Below the pieces are notes generated by a model. It had not been told where the DNA came from and did no database searches. It was given only the letters and a program-made list of their open reading frames with translations. Shown piece after piece: positions 41,933-50,583 of a DNA stretch of 64,000 nt. Both the position numbers and the translations under genes were made by a program. Position 1 is the stretch's first letter. Each line of letters starts with the position of its first letter. The stretch is from JBAYSY01 sp041675885 (GTDB lineage Bacteria; Pseudomonadota; Alphaproteobacteria; Rhodobacterales; Rhodobacteraceae), in NCBI GenBank assembly GCA_041675885.1, contig JBAYSY010000008.1, positions 1-64,000 of the forward strand, given 5' to 3'.

Positions 41933-42871
41933 ATGGCGACGGCGTGGTTTCATCACCCGGACTGCGAGGCGCATGTGACGCCGCCGGGGCATCCGGAGCG
42001 GGCGGCGCGGCTTGAGGCGGTGACGGCGGCGCTGGGGGGCCCGGAGTTCGCCGCGCTCGACCGGCGCGAGGCGCCCTTGGCGGCGGAGGCCGAGGTGTTG
42101 CGTTGCCATCCGGCGGAATACCTCGACCGGGTGAAGGCGGCGGTGCCGGAGGCGGGGTTCCGCGCGCTGGATGCCGATACGCATCTGTCGCCGGGCTCGC
42201 TGCGCGCCGCGCTGCGGGCGGTGGGCGCGGCCGGGGCGGCGGTCGATCTGGTGCTGCGGGGCGGGGCGGCCAACGCCTTTGCCGGTTGCCGCCCGCCCGG
42301 GCATCATGCCGAGCGCGAGACCGCGATGGGGTTCTGCCTGTTCGGCAATGTCGCCATCGCCGCGAAGCGCGCGCTCGACCATCACGGGCTTTCCCGGGTC
42401 GCGGTGGTGGATTTCGACGTGCATCACGGCAACGGCACGCAGGATCTGCTTTGGGACGAGGACCGGGTGCTGTTCGTCTCGTCGCATCAGATGCCGCTTT
42501 ATCCCGGCAGCGGCGCGGCGCATGAGCGGGGCGCGCATGGGCAGATCGTCAACCTGCCGCTGGCGGAGGGATCAGGCGGGGCGAAGATGCGCGAGGTCTA
42601 TGAAGGGGTTGCGATTCCGCGCATCGCGGATTTTGCGCCGGAACTGATCCTGATCTCGGCCGGGTTCGATGCCCATGCCGATGATCCTCTGGCCGGGCTG
42701 ATGTGGCGCGAGGCGGATTTCGGCTGGCTGACCGGCCGGTTGTGCGATCTGGCCGACGACCATTGCGGCGGGCGGGTGGTATCCGTTCTGGAAGGCGGTT
42801 ATGATCTGGCCGCCTTGGGCGGCTCGGTCGCGGCCCATGTGAAAGTGTTGATGGAGCGGGGCGCGCAATGA
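41933..42871 (+). CDS. Histone deacetylase-like amidohydrolase
   Basis: Zinc-dependent deacetylase of the arginase/deacetylase superfamily, 312 residues, class II-like. It has CRPPGHHAE (active-site His pair near 121-122), the zinc-binding VVDFDVHHGNGTQD and the zinc Asp in ISAGFDAHADDPLAGL, and a terminal VLEGGYDL. Bacterial relatives act on acetylpolyamines or other small amides; the substrate is unknown. AGGGAGG precedes the ATG at 41,933; the frame is open upstream inside petR but is not coding there. It overlaps xseB by ATGA, heading the isoprenoid operon. Confidence 0.9.
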   Translation: MATAWFHHPDCEAHVTPPGHPERAARLEAVTAALGGPEFAALDRREAPLAAEAEVLRCHPAEYLDRVKAAVPEAGFRALDADTHLSPGSLRAALRAVGAAGAAVDLVLRGGAANAFAGCRPPGHHAERETAMGFCLFGNVAIAAKRALDHHGLSRVAVVDFDVHHGNGTQDLLWDEDRVLFVSSHQMPLYPGSGAAHERGAHGQIVNLPLAEGSGGAKMREVYEGVAIPRIADFAPELILISAGFDAHADDPLAGLMWREADFGWLTGRLCDLADDHCGGRVVSVLEGGYDLAALGGSVAAHVKVLMERGAQ

Positions 42872-43107
42872 GCGGACAGGACATCGCGGAAATGACCTTC
42901 GAACAGGCGATGGCCGAGCTGGAATCCGTGGTCAAGTCGCTCGAATCGGGCGAGGTGGCGCTGGAACAGTCGATCGCGCTTTACGAGCGCGGCGCGGCGC
43001 TCAAGGCCCATTGCGATGCGAAACTCCGCGCCGCCGAGGAGCGGGTGGAGATGATCCGCGCCGCCGAGGGTGTGGCGACGGGCACCGCGCCGGCCGAAGG
43101 ACTCTGA
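42868..43107 (+). CDS. xseB: Exodeoxyribonuclease VII small subunit
   Basis: Accessory subunit of the single-strand DNA exonuclease VII. 79 residues with the family pattern MTFEQAMAELESVVKSLESG then EVALEQSIALYERGAALKAH, an all-helical, coiled-coil-like protein. It overlaps the deacetylase gene (ATGA) and shares one base with the ispA start. xseB-ispA-dxs is a conserved order in proteobacteria. Confidence 0.93.
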   Translation: MSGQDIAEMTFEQAMAELESVVKSLESGEVALEQSIALYERGAALKAHCDAKLRAAEERVEMIRAAEGVATGTAPAEGL

Positions 43108-43973
43108 TGTTTTCCGGGCTGTTGGCGGATGCGGCGGGCCGGATCGGCGCGCGGCTGGAACGGGCGCTTGGCGACCGGGCCGACCAGCCGGTGATCGAGG
43201 CGATGCGCTATGCGCTGGCGGGGGGCAAGCGGCTGCGCGGTTTCCTGGTGCTGGAGGGCGCGCGGCTGCACGATGTCCCGCCCGAAGCGGCGCTGGAGGC
43301 GGCGGCGGCGGTCGAGGCGCTGCATGCCTATTCGCTGGTCCACGACGACCTGCCCGCGATGGACGACGACGACCTGCGCCGGGGCCAGCCCACCGTGCAT
43401 GTGAAATGGGACGAGGCCACGGCGATCCTTGCGGGCGATGCGCTCCAGACGCTGGCCTTCGAACTTCTGGCCGCGCCGGTGATCGGCCCGGCGGAGCGGC
43501 GGGTCGATCTGATCGCCACGCTGGCCAGGGCTGCCGGGGCCGAGGGGATGGTGCTGGGGCAGGCGCTGGATATCGCCGCCGAGACGGCGGGGCGGCAACT
43601 GACGCTGGATGAAATCACCGCGCTTCAGGCGGGCAAGACCGGAGCGCTGATTCGCTGGTCGGCCGAGGCGGGGGCGCGGCTCGCGGGTGGCGATCCCTTG
43701 CCGCTCGGCCGCTATGCGGCGGCGCTGGGGTTGGCGTTCCAGATCGCCGACGATATCCTTGACGTGGAGGGCGACGCGGCCAAGGCCGGAAAGCGGGTCG
43801 GCAAGGACGCGGCGCGGGGCAAGGCCACCTTCGTGTCGCTTCTGGGTCTCGACGGTGCGAAAGCGCGGGCGAAGGCGCTGGTGGCCGAGGCCGAGGCGGC
43901 GCTTGCCCCCTATGGCGCACGGGCGGAGACCTTGAAGGAAGCCGCGCGCTTCGTTATTGCCCGGGAAAGCTGA
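43107..43973 (+). CDS. ispA: Farnesyl/geranylgeranyl-type diphosphate synthase (IspA)
   Basis: Chain-elongating prenyl transferase that condenses isopentenyl and allylic diphosphates to farnesyl diphosphate. The 288-residue protein has the first aspartate-rich motif SLVHDDLPAMDDDDLRRG (including the two extra residues typical of bacterial FPP synthases) and the second FQIADDILDVEGD, plus GGKRLRG for the diphosphate. It follows xseB with no gap and precedes dxs by 34 bp, so precursor supply and use are co-expressed. Confidence 0.94.
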   Translation: MFSGLLADAAGRIGARLERALGDRADQPVIEAMRYALAGGKRLRGFLVLEGARLHDVPPEAALEAAAAVEALHAYSLVHDDLPAMDDDDLRRGQPTVHVKWDEATAILAGDALQTLAFELLAAPVIGPAERRVDLIATLARAAGAEGMVLGQALDIAAETAGRQLTLDEITALQAGKTGALIRWSAEAGARLAGGDPLPLGRYAAALGLAFQIADDILDVEGDAAKAGKRVGKDAARGKATFVSLLGLDGAKARAKALVAEAEAALAPYGARAETLKEAARFVIARES

Positions 43974-44007
43974 TACGGCAAAGCCGACACGGCCCGGAGG
44001 GCCAGCC

Positions 44008-45921
44008 ATGACCGACCGACCCCGGACCCCGATCCTTGACCGCGTGCATCTGCCCGCCGACCTGCGATCGCTTTCCGACCGCGAGTTGCGCCTGCTTGCC
44101 GACGAGTTGCGGGCCGAGACGATATCGGCGGTCTCGGTCACGGGCGGGCATCTGGGCGCCGGGCTCGGGGTGGTGGAACTGACGGTCGCGCTGCATGCGG
44201 TGTTCGAGACGCCGCGCGACAAGATCATCTGGGACGTGGGCCATCAGTGCTATCCGCACAAGATCCTCACCGGGCGGCGCGACCGCATCCGCACCCTGCG
44301 GATGGAGGGCGGGCTTTCGGGCTTCACCAGGCGGTCGGAAAGCCCCTACGACCCGTTCGGGGCGGCGCATAGCTCGACCTCGATCTCGGCGGCGCTGGGC
44401 TTCGCCTGCGCCCGCGATCTGGGCGGCGATCCGGGCGATGCCGTCGCGGTGATCGGCGACGGGGCCATGAGCGCGGGCATGGCCTTCGAGGCGATGAACA
44501 ACGCCGGGCATCTGGGCAAGCGGCTGTTCATCATCCTCAACGACAACGAGATGAGCATCGCCCCGCCGGTGGGGGCGCTGTCGGCGCATCTGTCGCGGCT
44601 TTACGCGGGGGCGCCGTTCCACGATCTCAAGGAAGTGGCGAAAGGGGCGGTCAGCCTGCTGCCCGGGCCGTTCCAGGAAGGGGCGCGGCGCGCCAAGGAG
44701 ATGCTCAAGAGCCTTGCCGTCGGCGGCACGCTGTTCGAGGCGCTGGGGCTGTCCTATCTCGGGCCGATCGACGGGCACGACCTCGACCAGCTTCTGCCGG
44801 TGCTGCGCATGGCGCGGGCGCGGGCGGCGGGGCCGATGCTGATCCATGTCATCACGAAGAAGGGCAAGGGCTATGCCCCGGCCGAGCGCGCCCGCGACAA
44901 GGGCCATGCGACGGCGAGGTTCGACGTGCTGACCGGCGAGCAGGTGAAGGCCCCTTCGAACGCGCCCGGCTACACCAAGGTCTTCGCGCAAAGCCTGATC
45001 CGCGAGGCCGAGGGCGACGGCCGGATCGTGGCGATCACCGCGGCGATGCCGGACGGGACCGGGCTCGATCTGTTCGCGGAACGCTTCCCCTCGCGCTGTT
45101 TCGACGTGGGCATCGCCGAGCAGCACGCCGTGACCTTCGCCGCCGGGCTGGCGGCGGGGGGGATGCGGCCGTTCTGCGCGCTCTACTCGACCTTCCTGCA
45201 ACGCGGCTACGATCAGGTGGTGCATGACGTGGCGATCCAGCGGCTGCCGGTGCGTTTCGCGATCGACCGGGCCGGGCTGGTGGGGGCGGACGGGGCAACC
45301 CATGCCGGGGCCTTCGACGTGGCTTACCTTGCGAACCTGCCGGGTTTCGTCGTCATGGCGGCGGCGGACGAGGCGGAGCTGGTGCATATGGTCGCCACCG
45401 CCGCCGCGCATGACGCGGGGCCCATCGCCTTCCGTTTCCCGCGCGGCGAGGGCGTGGGGGTGGAAATGCCCGAGCGCGGCGAGGTGCTGGAGATCGGCCG
45501 CGGCCGGATGATCCGCGAAGGCAGCCGGGTGGCGATCCTGTCGTTCGGCGCACGGCTGACCGAGGTGCAGAAGGCCGCCGAATCGCTTGCCGCGCGCGGG
45601 CTGGCGCCCACGGTGGCGGATGCGCGGTTCGCCAAGCCGCTGGACCGGGAGCTGATCCTGCGGCTGGCGGCGGAGCATGAGGCGCTGATCACCGTCGAGG
45701 AGGGCGCGGTGGGGGGCTTCGGCAGCCATGTCGCGCATCTGCTGGCGGAAGAAGGCGTGTTCGATACGGGGCTGAAGTTCCGTTCCATGGTGCTGCCCGA
45801 TGTGTTCATCGACCAGGCAAGCCCGGAGGCGATGTATCGTGCCGCCGGCATGGATGCGCCGCAGATCGAGGCGAAGGTGCTGGAGGTGCTGGGCGTCGCC
45901 ATGGTGGGCAAGCGGGCCTGA
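44008..45921 (+). CDS. dxs: 1-deoxy-D-xylulose-5-phosphate synthase
   Basis: Thiamine-diphosphate enzyme that makes deoxyxylulose 5-phosphate from pyruvate and glyceraldehyde 3-phosphate, the first step of the MEP isoprenoid path. The 637-residue protein has HLGAGLGVVELTVALH, DVGHQCYPHKILTGRR, the ThDP-metal motif GDGAMSAGMAFEAMNN, and the transketolase middle domain with DVGIAEQHAVTFAAGLA. GGAGG sets the ATG at 44,008. The stop codon coincides with the edge of a 153-bp inverted-repeat element. Confidence 0.96.
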   Translation: MTDRPRTPILDRVHLPADLRSLSDRELRLLADELRAETISAVSVTGGHLGAGLGVVELTVALHAVFETPRDKIIWDVGHQCYPHKILTGRRDRIRTLRMEGGLSGFTRRSESPYDPFGAAHSSTSISAALGFACARDLGGDPGDAVAVIGDGAMSAGMAFEAMNNAGHLGKRLFIILNDNEMSIAPPVGALSAHLSRLYAGAPFHDLKEVAKGAVSLLPGPFQEGARRAKEMLKSLAVGGTLFEALGLSYLGPIDGHDLDQLLPVLRMARARAAGPMLIHVITKKGKGYAPAERARDKGHATARFDVLTGEQVKAPSNAPGYTKVFAQSLIREAEGDGRIVAITAAMPDGTGLDLFAERFPSRCFDVGIAEQHAVTFAAGLAAGGMRPFCALYSTFLQRGYDQVVHDVAIQRLPVRFAIDRAGLVGADGATHAGAFDVAYLANLPGFVVMAAADEAELVHMVATAAAHDAGPIAFRFPRGEGVGVEMPERGEVLEIGRGRMIREGSRVAILSFGARLTEVQKAAESLAARGLAPTVADARFAKPLDRELILRLAAEHEALITVEEGAVGGFGSHVAHLLAEEGVFDTGLKFRSMVLPDVFIDQASPEAMYRAAGMDAPQIEAKVLEVLGVAMVGKRA

Positions 45922-46074
45922 GAGACCGTTTGAGAATTCCATTCCAGCGGGCATCTGACGCGGTTTTCTGCGCGCACCTAGGCTCACGTGCATCCAGCAT
46001 GCTCCGCTCGTCGCCTGCGGCGACCCCGAAAACCACGCCACCTGCCGCGCCGGAGCGAATTCTGAAATGGTCTC
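45922..46074. mobile_element. MITE-like element, 153 bp, with 18-bp terminal inverted repeats
   Basis: The ends GAGACCGTTTGAGAATTC (45,922-45,939) and GAATTCTGAAATGGTCTC (46,057-46,074) are inverted copies matching at 16 of 18 positions. Both are flanked by TGA (45,919-45,921 and 46,075-46,077), which could be a 3-bp target duplication; the left TGA is the dxs stop codon. The interior has no frame and imperfect symmetry (GCGGTTTTC versus GAAAACCAC). No second copy is in the window. Confidence 0.6.
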
Positions 46075-46179
46075 TGAGCCGGGCAGGGCGGGCCTGTGTC
46101 CCATGCCTGGGACGAATCCCGGTTCTTTTGAAATCAATGGTTTGAGCCGCGGGATTCATCACCTGTTAACCGTTTGCCC

Positions 46180-47322
46180 ATGGGTGGCGCCCTTTGCGGC
46201 GCCCCGGCACCGGCTGCCCTTGAGTTCCCCGCCGAACTGGCCGAAGGTCCGGCGAGCCCGCAAGCAAGCCACAGGACCAGCCTGCCCGTGTATCGTATCC
46301 GCCTGATCGCCCGCCTGCTGCCCGTCTATGCGCTGGGGGCGGTGGCGGGCTATGCGGTGACCGCAACCGGGATGCCGCTGGGCTGGATGATCGGCGGGAT
46401 GATCGCTTCGGGGGCGCTGACGCTTGCCCTGAACATGCCCGCACCGCCCCGGCGGATGAGCCTGCTTGGACAGATCGTCGTCGGTGGCGCGGTCGGGCTG
46501 TTCCTGACCCCGGCGGCGATGCTGCGGATCGTCGAGAACGCGCTGCCGATCATGCTGGTGGCGGTACTGACGGTGATCGCCGGGTTCCTGATCGCCCTTG
46601 CCGAACGGCGCTGGTTCCGCAACCACAAGGCGACGGCGCTGTTCGGCTCGATCCCCGGCGGACCGATGGAGATGGCCTCTCTGGCCCATCGCTACGGTGG
46701 TGCGGCCGATCAGGTGGCGCTGGCGCAGATGTTGCGGATCGGGCTGATCGTGGTGCTGTTCCCGCTGCTGGTGCTGGCCTCGGGGGCCGAGGTGCGGCCC
46801 ATGGCGGTCTCGGTGCAGGAGGCGGGCCTGCCCGGCCTTGCCGTGATCCTCGGTCTTGGCTGGGCGGCGGGCTGGGTGCTGTGGCGGATCGGGATCACCA
46901 ACCCTTATTTCCTTGGGCCGATGGCGGCGATGGGGGGGCTTACCGCCGCGGGCGCGGGCCTGCCCGAGATCCCGGCCCCGGCGATCTGGGCGGCGCAGGT
47001 GCTGCTGGGCGTCGGCCTTGGCGCCATGTTCCGGCGCGAGACGCTGCGCGGCGGCCGGTCGGTCGCGATGCAGGTGGTCTCGGGCACGCTGGTGCTGCTG
47101 GTGGTCTGCTGCGGCATCGCGCTGATGCTGGTGGCGCTGTTCGACCTCGATCCCGCCACCATGCTGCTGGCGAGCGCGCCGGGCGGCGTGACCGAGATGA
47201 CGCTGACGGCGAAGGCGGTCGATGCCGATGTCTCGCTGGTCGCGGCCTTCCATATCGCGCGGGTGTTCCTGATCCTGCCCTTGATCCCGCTGATCTACCG
47301 CGCCTTCCTGCGGATCGGCTAG
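46180..47322 (+). CDS. AbrB-family membrane protein
   Basis: Polytopic inner-membrane protein of the AbrB/putative ammonia monooxygenase family (PF05145), with about ten hydrophobic segments in two repeats (LGWMIGGMIASGALTLALNM, then SGTLVLLVVCCGIALMLVAL). Function in the family is unsettled. The start is uncertain: an ATG at 46,180 gives 380 residues with a Pro/Ala-rich leader that looks unlike relatives, while GTG at 46,288 gives 344 residues starting just before the first helix, and neither has a clear ribosome site. It stands alone between the MITE-like element and zapE. Confidence 0.8.
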   Translation: MGGALCGAPAPAALEFPAELAEGPASPQASHRTSLPVYRIRLIARLLPVYALGAVAGYAVTATGMPLGWMIGGMIASGALTLALNMPAPPRRMSLLGQIVVGGAVGLFLTPAAMLRIVENALPIMLVAVLTVIAGFLIALAERRWFRNHKATALFGSIPGGPMEMASLAHRYGGAADQVALAQMLRIGLIVVLFPLLVLASGAEVRPMAVSVQEAGLPGLAVILGLGWAAGWVLWRIGITNPYFLGPMAAMGGLTAAGAGLPEIPAPAIWAAQVLLGVGLGAMFRRETLRGGRSVAMQVVSGTLVLLVVCCGIALMLVALFDLDPATMLLASAPGGVTEMTLTAKAVDADVSLVAAFHIARVFLILPLIPLIYRAFLRIG

Positions 47323-47374
47323 GTGCTTCCCCTCGCCCTTCCCCTTGGGCCCGGCCCGCGCTATTGCAGCGGGC

Positions 47375-48484
47375 ATGAGGCAGACCCTGGGCGAGATCTA
47401 CGAGGCCCGCGCCGCCGTCGGCGCGCTGACCCCGGACCCGGCGCAGCGCGCGGTGCTGCCGGTGCTGGAGGATTTGCGCGCCATGCTGGAATCCGCCGCC
47501 ACCCGCAAGCGCGGGCTGCTGGCCGGGTTCCTGCGCGGCAACACGCGCGAGGCGGCGCCGAGGGGGCTTTACCTCTGGGGCGGGGTCGGGCGCGGCAAGT
47601 CGATGATGATGGACCTGTTCTTCGCCGCGACGGCGGTCGAGGGCAAGCGCCGGGTCCATTTCCACGCCTTCATGCAGGAGGTGCATCGCGGGATGCACGC
47701 GGCGCGCAAGCGCGGTGTCGATGATGCGCTGGCGCCCGTCGCGGCGCAGCTTGGCGCCGGGCTGCGGCTGCTGTGTTTCGACGAGATGCAGATCACCGAC
47801 ATCACCGATGCGATGATCGTCGGGCGGCTGTTCCAGATGCTGATGGACGGTGGCACCGCCATTGTCACCACCTCGAACCGGCCGCCGGACGACCTTTACC
47901 TGAACGGCCTGAACCGGCAGCTTTTCCTGCCCTTCATCGTGCTGCTGAAGGAACGGCTGGCGGTGATGGAGCTTGCCAGCCTTACCGACTACCGGCAGGA
48001 CCGGCTTGCGGGGGCGCAGGTCTATTTCGCCCCCGCTGATGCCGCCGCCCGCGCCGCCATCGAGACGATCTGGACCGACCTGACCGGCGGCGGGCCGGGC
48101 GCGGCGCTGAGCCTTTCCGTGACCGGGCGCGAGGTGGTGCTGGAACGGGTGCACAACGGCGTCGCCCGCGCGACGTTCTGGGAGTTGTGCGGCCGCCCGC
48201 TCGGCCCCGCCGATTATCTCGCCATCGCCGGGGCGGTGGGGGTGCTGATCCTTGAGGACATCCCGCGGCTGTCGGCGGCGAACTACAACGAGGCGAAACG
48301 CTTTGTCACCCTGGTCGATGCAATCTACGAAGCGCGGATTCCGCTGATCGCCAGCGCGGCGGACGAGCCGGAACGGCTTTACGCCGAGGGTGCGGGCACC
48401 TTTGAGTTCGAGCGCACGGCAAGCCGGTTGCGCGAGATGCAGGGGGCCGACTGGGGGGGCGCGGGCGCAGGGGGCAGCGGGTAG
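47375..48484 (+). CDS. zapE: ZapE/AFG1-family ATPase
   Basis: AAA-type ATPase of the AFG1 family, 369 residues; E. coli ZapE acts at the division ring under low oxygen or heat. It has the Walker A loop GGVGRGKSMMMD (Ser for the usual Thr), the family-typical FHAFMQEVHRGM, and Walker B LLCFDEMQITD with the sensor segment TTSNRPPDDLY. The ATG at 47,375 was preferred over a TTG ten codons upstream. In alphaproteobacteria the gene often lies near malate dehydrogenase and sucCD, which are absent here. Confidence 0.9.
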   Translation: MRQTLGEIYEARAAVGALTPDPAQRAVLPVLEDLRAMLESAATRKRGLLAGFLRGNTREAAPRGLYLWGGVGRGKSMMMDLFFAATAVEGKRRVHFHAFMQEVHRGMHAARKRGVDDALAPVAAQLGAGLRLLCFDEMQITDITDAMIVGRLFQMLMDGGTAIVTTSNRPPDDLYLNGLNRQLFLPFIVLLKERLAVMELASLTDYRQDRLAGAQVYFAPADAAARAAIETIWTDLTGGGPGAALSLSVTGREVVLERVHNGVARATFWELCGRPLGPADYLAIAGAVGVLILEDIPRLSAANYNEAKRFVTLVDAIYEARIPLIASAADEPERLYAEGAGTFEFERTASRLREMQGADWGGAGAGGSG

Positions 48485-48587
48485 CCGCGGCCGACCGGGA
48501 GCACAGCCGGAGGCCGGAGATATTGCCCGGTTGCATACGGCGGCGGGCCGTGTTCCGGCCTTGCGCAGGGAATACGGGGTGGGGCGG

Positions 48588-49787
48588 ATGGTGCAGGGGT
48601 TGGTGATCGGGGCGGGGCCGGCCGGGCTGATGGCGGCCGAGGCGATGGCCCGCGCCGGGCTTGCCGTGGTGGTGGCCGAGGCCAGGCCCTCGCCCGCCCG
48701 CAAGCTCTTGATGGCCGGAAAGTCGGGGCTGAACCTGACCAGGGACGAGCCGGCCGGGCAGTTCCTGCGCCGCTACGACGAGGCCGCCGGGTGGCTGGCG
48801 CCGATGCTGGCCGCCTTCGGCCCGGAGGAGGTCGCGGACTGGGCGCGCGGGCTGGGGCAGGAGGTGTTCACCGGCTCCTCCGGGCGGGTGTTCCCGGTGG
48901 CGATGAAGGCGTCGCCGCTGCTGCGGGCCTGGCTGGCGCGGCTTGACGGGCTGGGGGTAGTGCTGCGCACCCGCTGGCGCTGGACGGGGTTCGCGGGCGA
49001 CGGCTTCGCCTTCGACACGCCCGGGGGGGCGCGGGTGCTGGTGCCCCGGGTCACGGTGCTGGCGACCGGCGGGGCAAGCTGGGCGCGGCTGGGGTCGGAC
49101 GGGGCCTGGGCCGGGTGGCTGGCGGCGAAGGGGGTGGAGATCGCGCGGTTCCGCCCTGCGAACATGGGGTTTTCCGTCCGCTGGTCGCCGCATATGGCCC
49201 GGCATTTCGGCGCGCCGGTCAAGCCGGTGGCGCTGATGGCGGGCGGAAGCCGGGTGCGGGGCGAGTTCGCGGTCTCGGAACGCGGGATCGAGGGCGGCGG
49301 GGTCTATGCGCTCTACCGCCCGCTGCGCGAGGGCGCGGGGCTGACGCTCGACCTTCTGCCCGATCTTGGCCATGAGGCGGTGGCCGGGCGCCTTGCCCGC
49401 CCCGGCCGCGACAGCGCGGCGAACCGGCTGCGCAAGGCGCTGGGCCTGTCGCCGGTCAAGATCGCGCTGGCGATGGAGTGTCTGCGGCCGCTGCCCGCCG
49501 ATCCCGCCGCGCTGGCCGCCGCGCTCAAGGCGCTGCCGCTGGTGCTCGACGGGCCGCGACCGATGGACGAGGCCATATCGACTGCGGGCGGCATCACCCG
49601 CGCGGCGCTGGACGGGGGGTTGCAGTTGCGCGCCCTGCCGGGGGTGTTCGCGGCGGGCGAGATGCTGGACTGGGAGGCACCCACGGGCGGTTATCTGCTG
49701 ACGGCCTGCCTTGCGACCGGGCTGTGGGCCGGGCGGGCAGCGGCGGGGGCAGGAGTGCAATTCCTGCCCGGAATCAAGGCGCTTTAG
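48588..49787 (+). CDS. HI0933-like FAD-dependent oxidoreductase
   Basis: Flavoprotein of the HI0933/TIGR03862 family, 399 residues, function unknown. The dinucleotide-binding motif is VIGAGPAGLMAAEAMARAG (6-24), followed by ARKLLMAGKSGLNLT, a VTVLATGGASW segment, and the C-terminal FAAGEMLDWEAPTGGYLLTA. The ATG at 48,588 directly precedes the FAD motif. The last codons (FLPGIKAL) fall inside the 18-bp repeat module at 49,765, so the natural C terminus was probably replaced by a repeat insertion. It converges with the DUF2062 gene. Confidence 0.9.
   Translation: MVQGLVIGAGPAGLMAAEAMARAGLAVVVAEARPSPARKLLMAGKSGLNLTRDEPAGQFLRRYDEAAGWLAPMLAAFGPEEVADWARGLGQEVFTGSSGRVFPVAMKASPLLRAWLARLDGLGVVLRTRWRWTGFAGDGFAFDTPGGARVLVPRVTVLATGGASWARLGSDGAWAGWLAAKGVEIARFRPANMGFSVRWSPHMARHFGAPVKPVALMAGGSRVRGEFAVSERGIEGGGVYALYRPLREGAGLTLDLLPDLGHEAVAGRLARPGRDSAANRLRKALGLSPVKIALAMECLRPLPADPAALAAALKALPLVLDGPRPMDEAISTAGGITRAALDGGLQLRALPGVFAAGEMLDWEAPTGGYLLTACLATGLWAGRAAAGAGVQFLPGIKAL
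49765..49782. repeat. Repeat module inside the flavoprotein 3' end
   Basis: TGCCCGGAATCAAGGCGC, the reverse of the module at 24,333, about 53,313 and 58,709. It covers codons of the last eight residues of the flavoprotein and is followed by its stop. Confidence 0.6.
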
Positions 49788-49827
49788 CGCCGTCGGGCAG
49801 GCATCCGCCGTGTCCGGCGCCCCTGCA

Positions 49828-50541
49828 TCACTCTTTCCGCCCATCGTCCTCGGACGGTTCCGCCCGGGCGGCCTCCTGCATCTCGGCCCAGGCGCGGGCC
49901 TCCTCGTCCTCCAGCACATCGGCGCGGATCGCGAGTTTCCGGGCGGCCCGCTCCAGCAACTGGTTGCGGCGGTGGCGGCGGTAAGCCTCGATCAGCGGCA
50001 GGCTGACCCGGTAGCCGATCGCCCCGCACAGCAGCCCCGGCAGGATACCGCCCACCAGCCAGGGCAGGAAGGCGATGCGGTAGAACAGGGTCAGTCCCTC
50101 CCACCCGACCGAGCCGCCGCCGAGAAAGGCGCGCAGGTTCACCCAAAGCTCCACCGAGGCCCGGGCGAAGACCGCCGCGATCTGCGGCAGCGGCACCTCC
50201 TGCGTGGTGCCGAGCAGGGTGTTGCCGATCTCGACCGACAGCGCCATGATGAACGGATAGGTCAGCGGGTTTCCGATGAAGGTGGCCAGCAGCGCCGCAA
50301 CCATATTGCCGCGGATCGCCAGCGCCAGCAGCACCGCCAGCAGGGCCTGAAAGCCGATGAACGGGGTGAAGGTTATGAAGATCCCCGCGAACACCCCGCG
50401 GCCGATCCGCTGCGGCGCGTCGGGCAGGCGGCGCAGCCGGTGCATGACATAGCTGGCCGCGCGCCGCCAGCCGCCCCTAGGCCAGACGGTTTCGGCCATC
50501 AACCGCATCCAACTGCGCCGGGTGCGCCGCTTGAATACCAC
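49828..50541 (-). CDS. DUF2062 membrane protein
   Basis: Conserved alphaproteobacterial membrane protein, 237 residues, function unknown. It has the DUF2062 signature FAGIFITFTPFIGFQALLAV (51-70) and FIGNPLTYPFIMALS (88-102), with about four membrane helices and a basic N terminus, and a charged coiled C-terminal tail. The start is GTG at 50,541. It lies after rsh on the same strand, the normal position in the folK-rpoZ-rsh-DUF2062 cluster. Confidence 0.88.
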   Translation of the reverse strand: MVFKRRTRRSWMRLMAETVWPRGGWRRAASYVMHRLRRLPDAPQRIGRGVFAGIFITFTPFIGFQALLAVLLALAIRGNMVAALLATFIGNPLTYPFIMALSVEIGNTLLGTTQEVPLPQIAAVFARASVELWVNLRAFLGGGSVGWEGLTLFYRIAFLPWLVGGILPGLLCGAIGYRVSLPLIEAYRRHRRNQLLERAARKLAIRADVLEDEEARAWAEMQEAARAEPSEDDGRKE

Positions 50542-50583
50542 CTTCGTCTTCCTTCGCGCCTGTCCGCGTCGCGGGGCCCCGTG

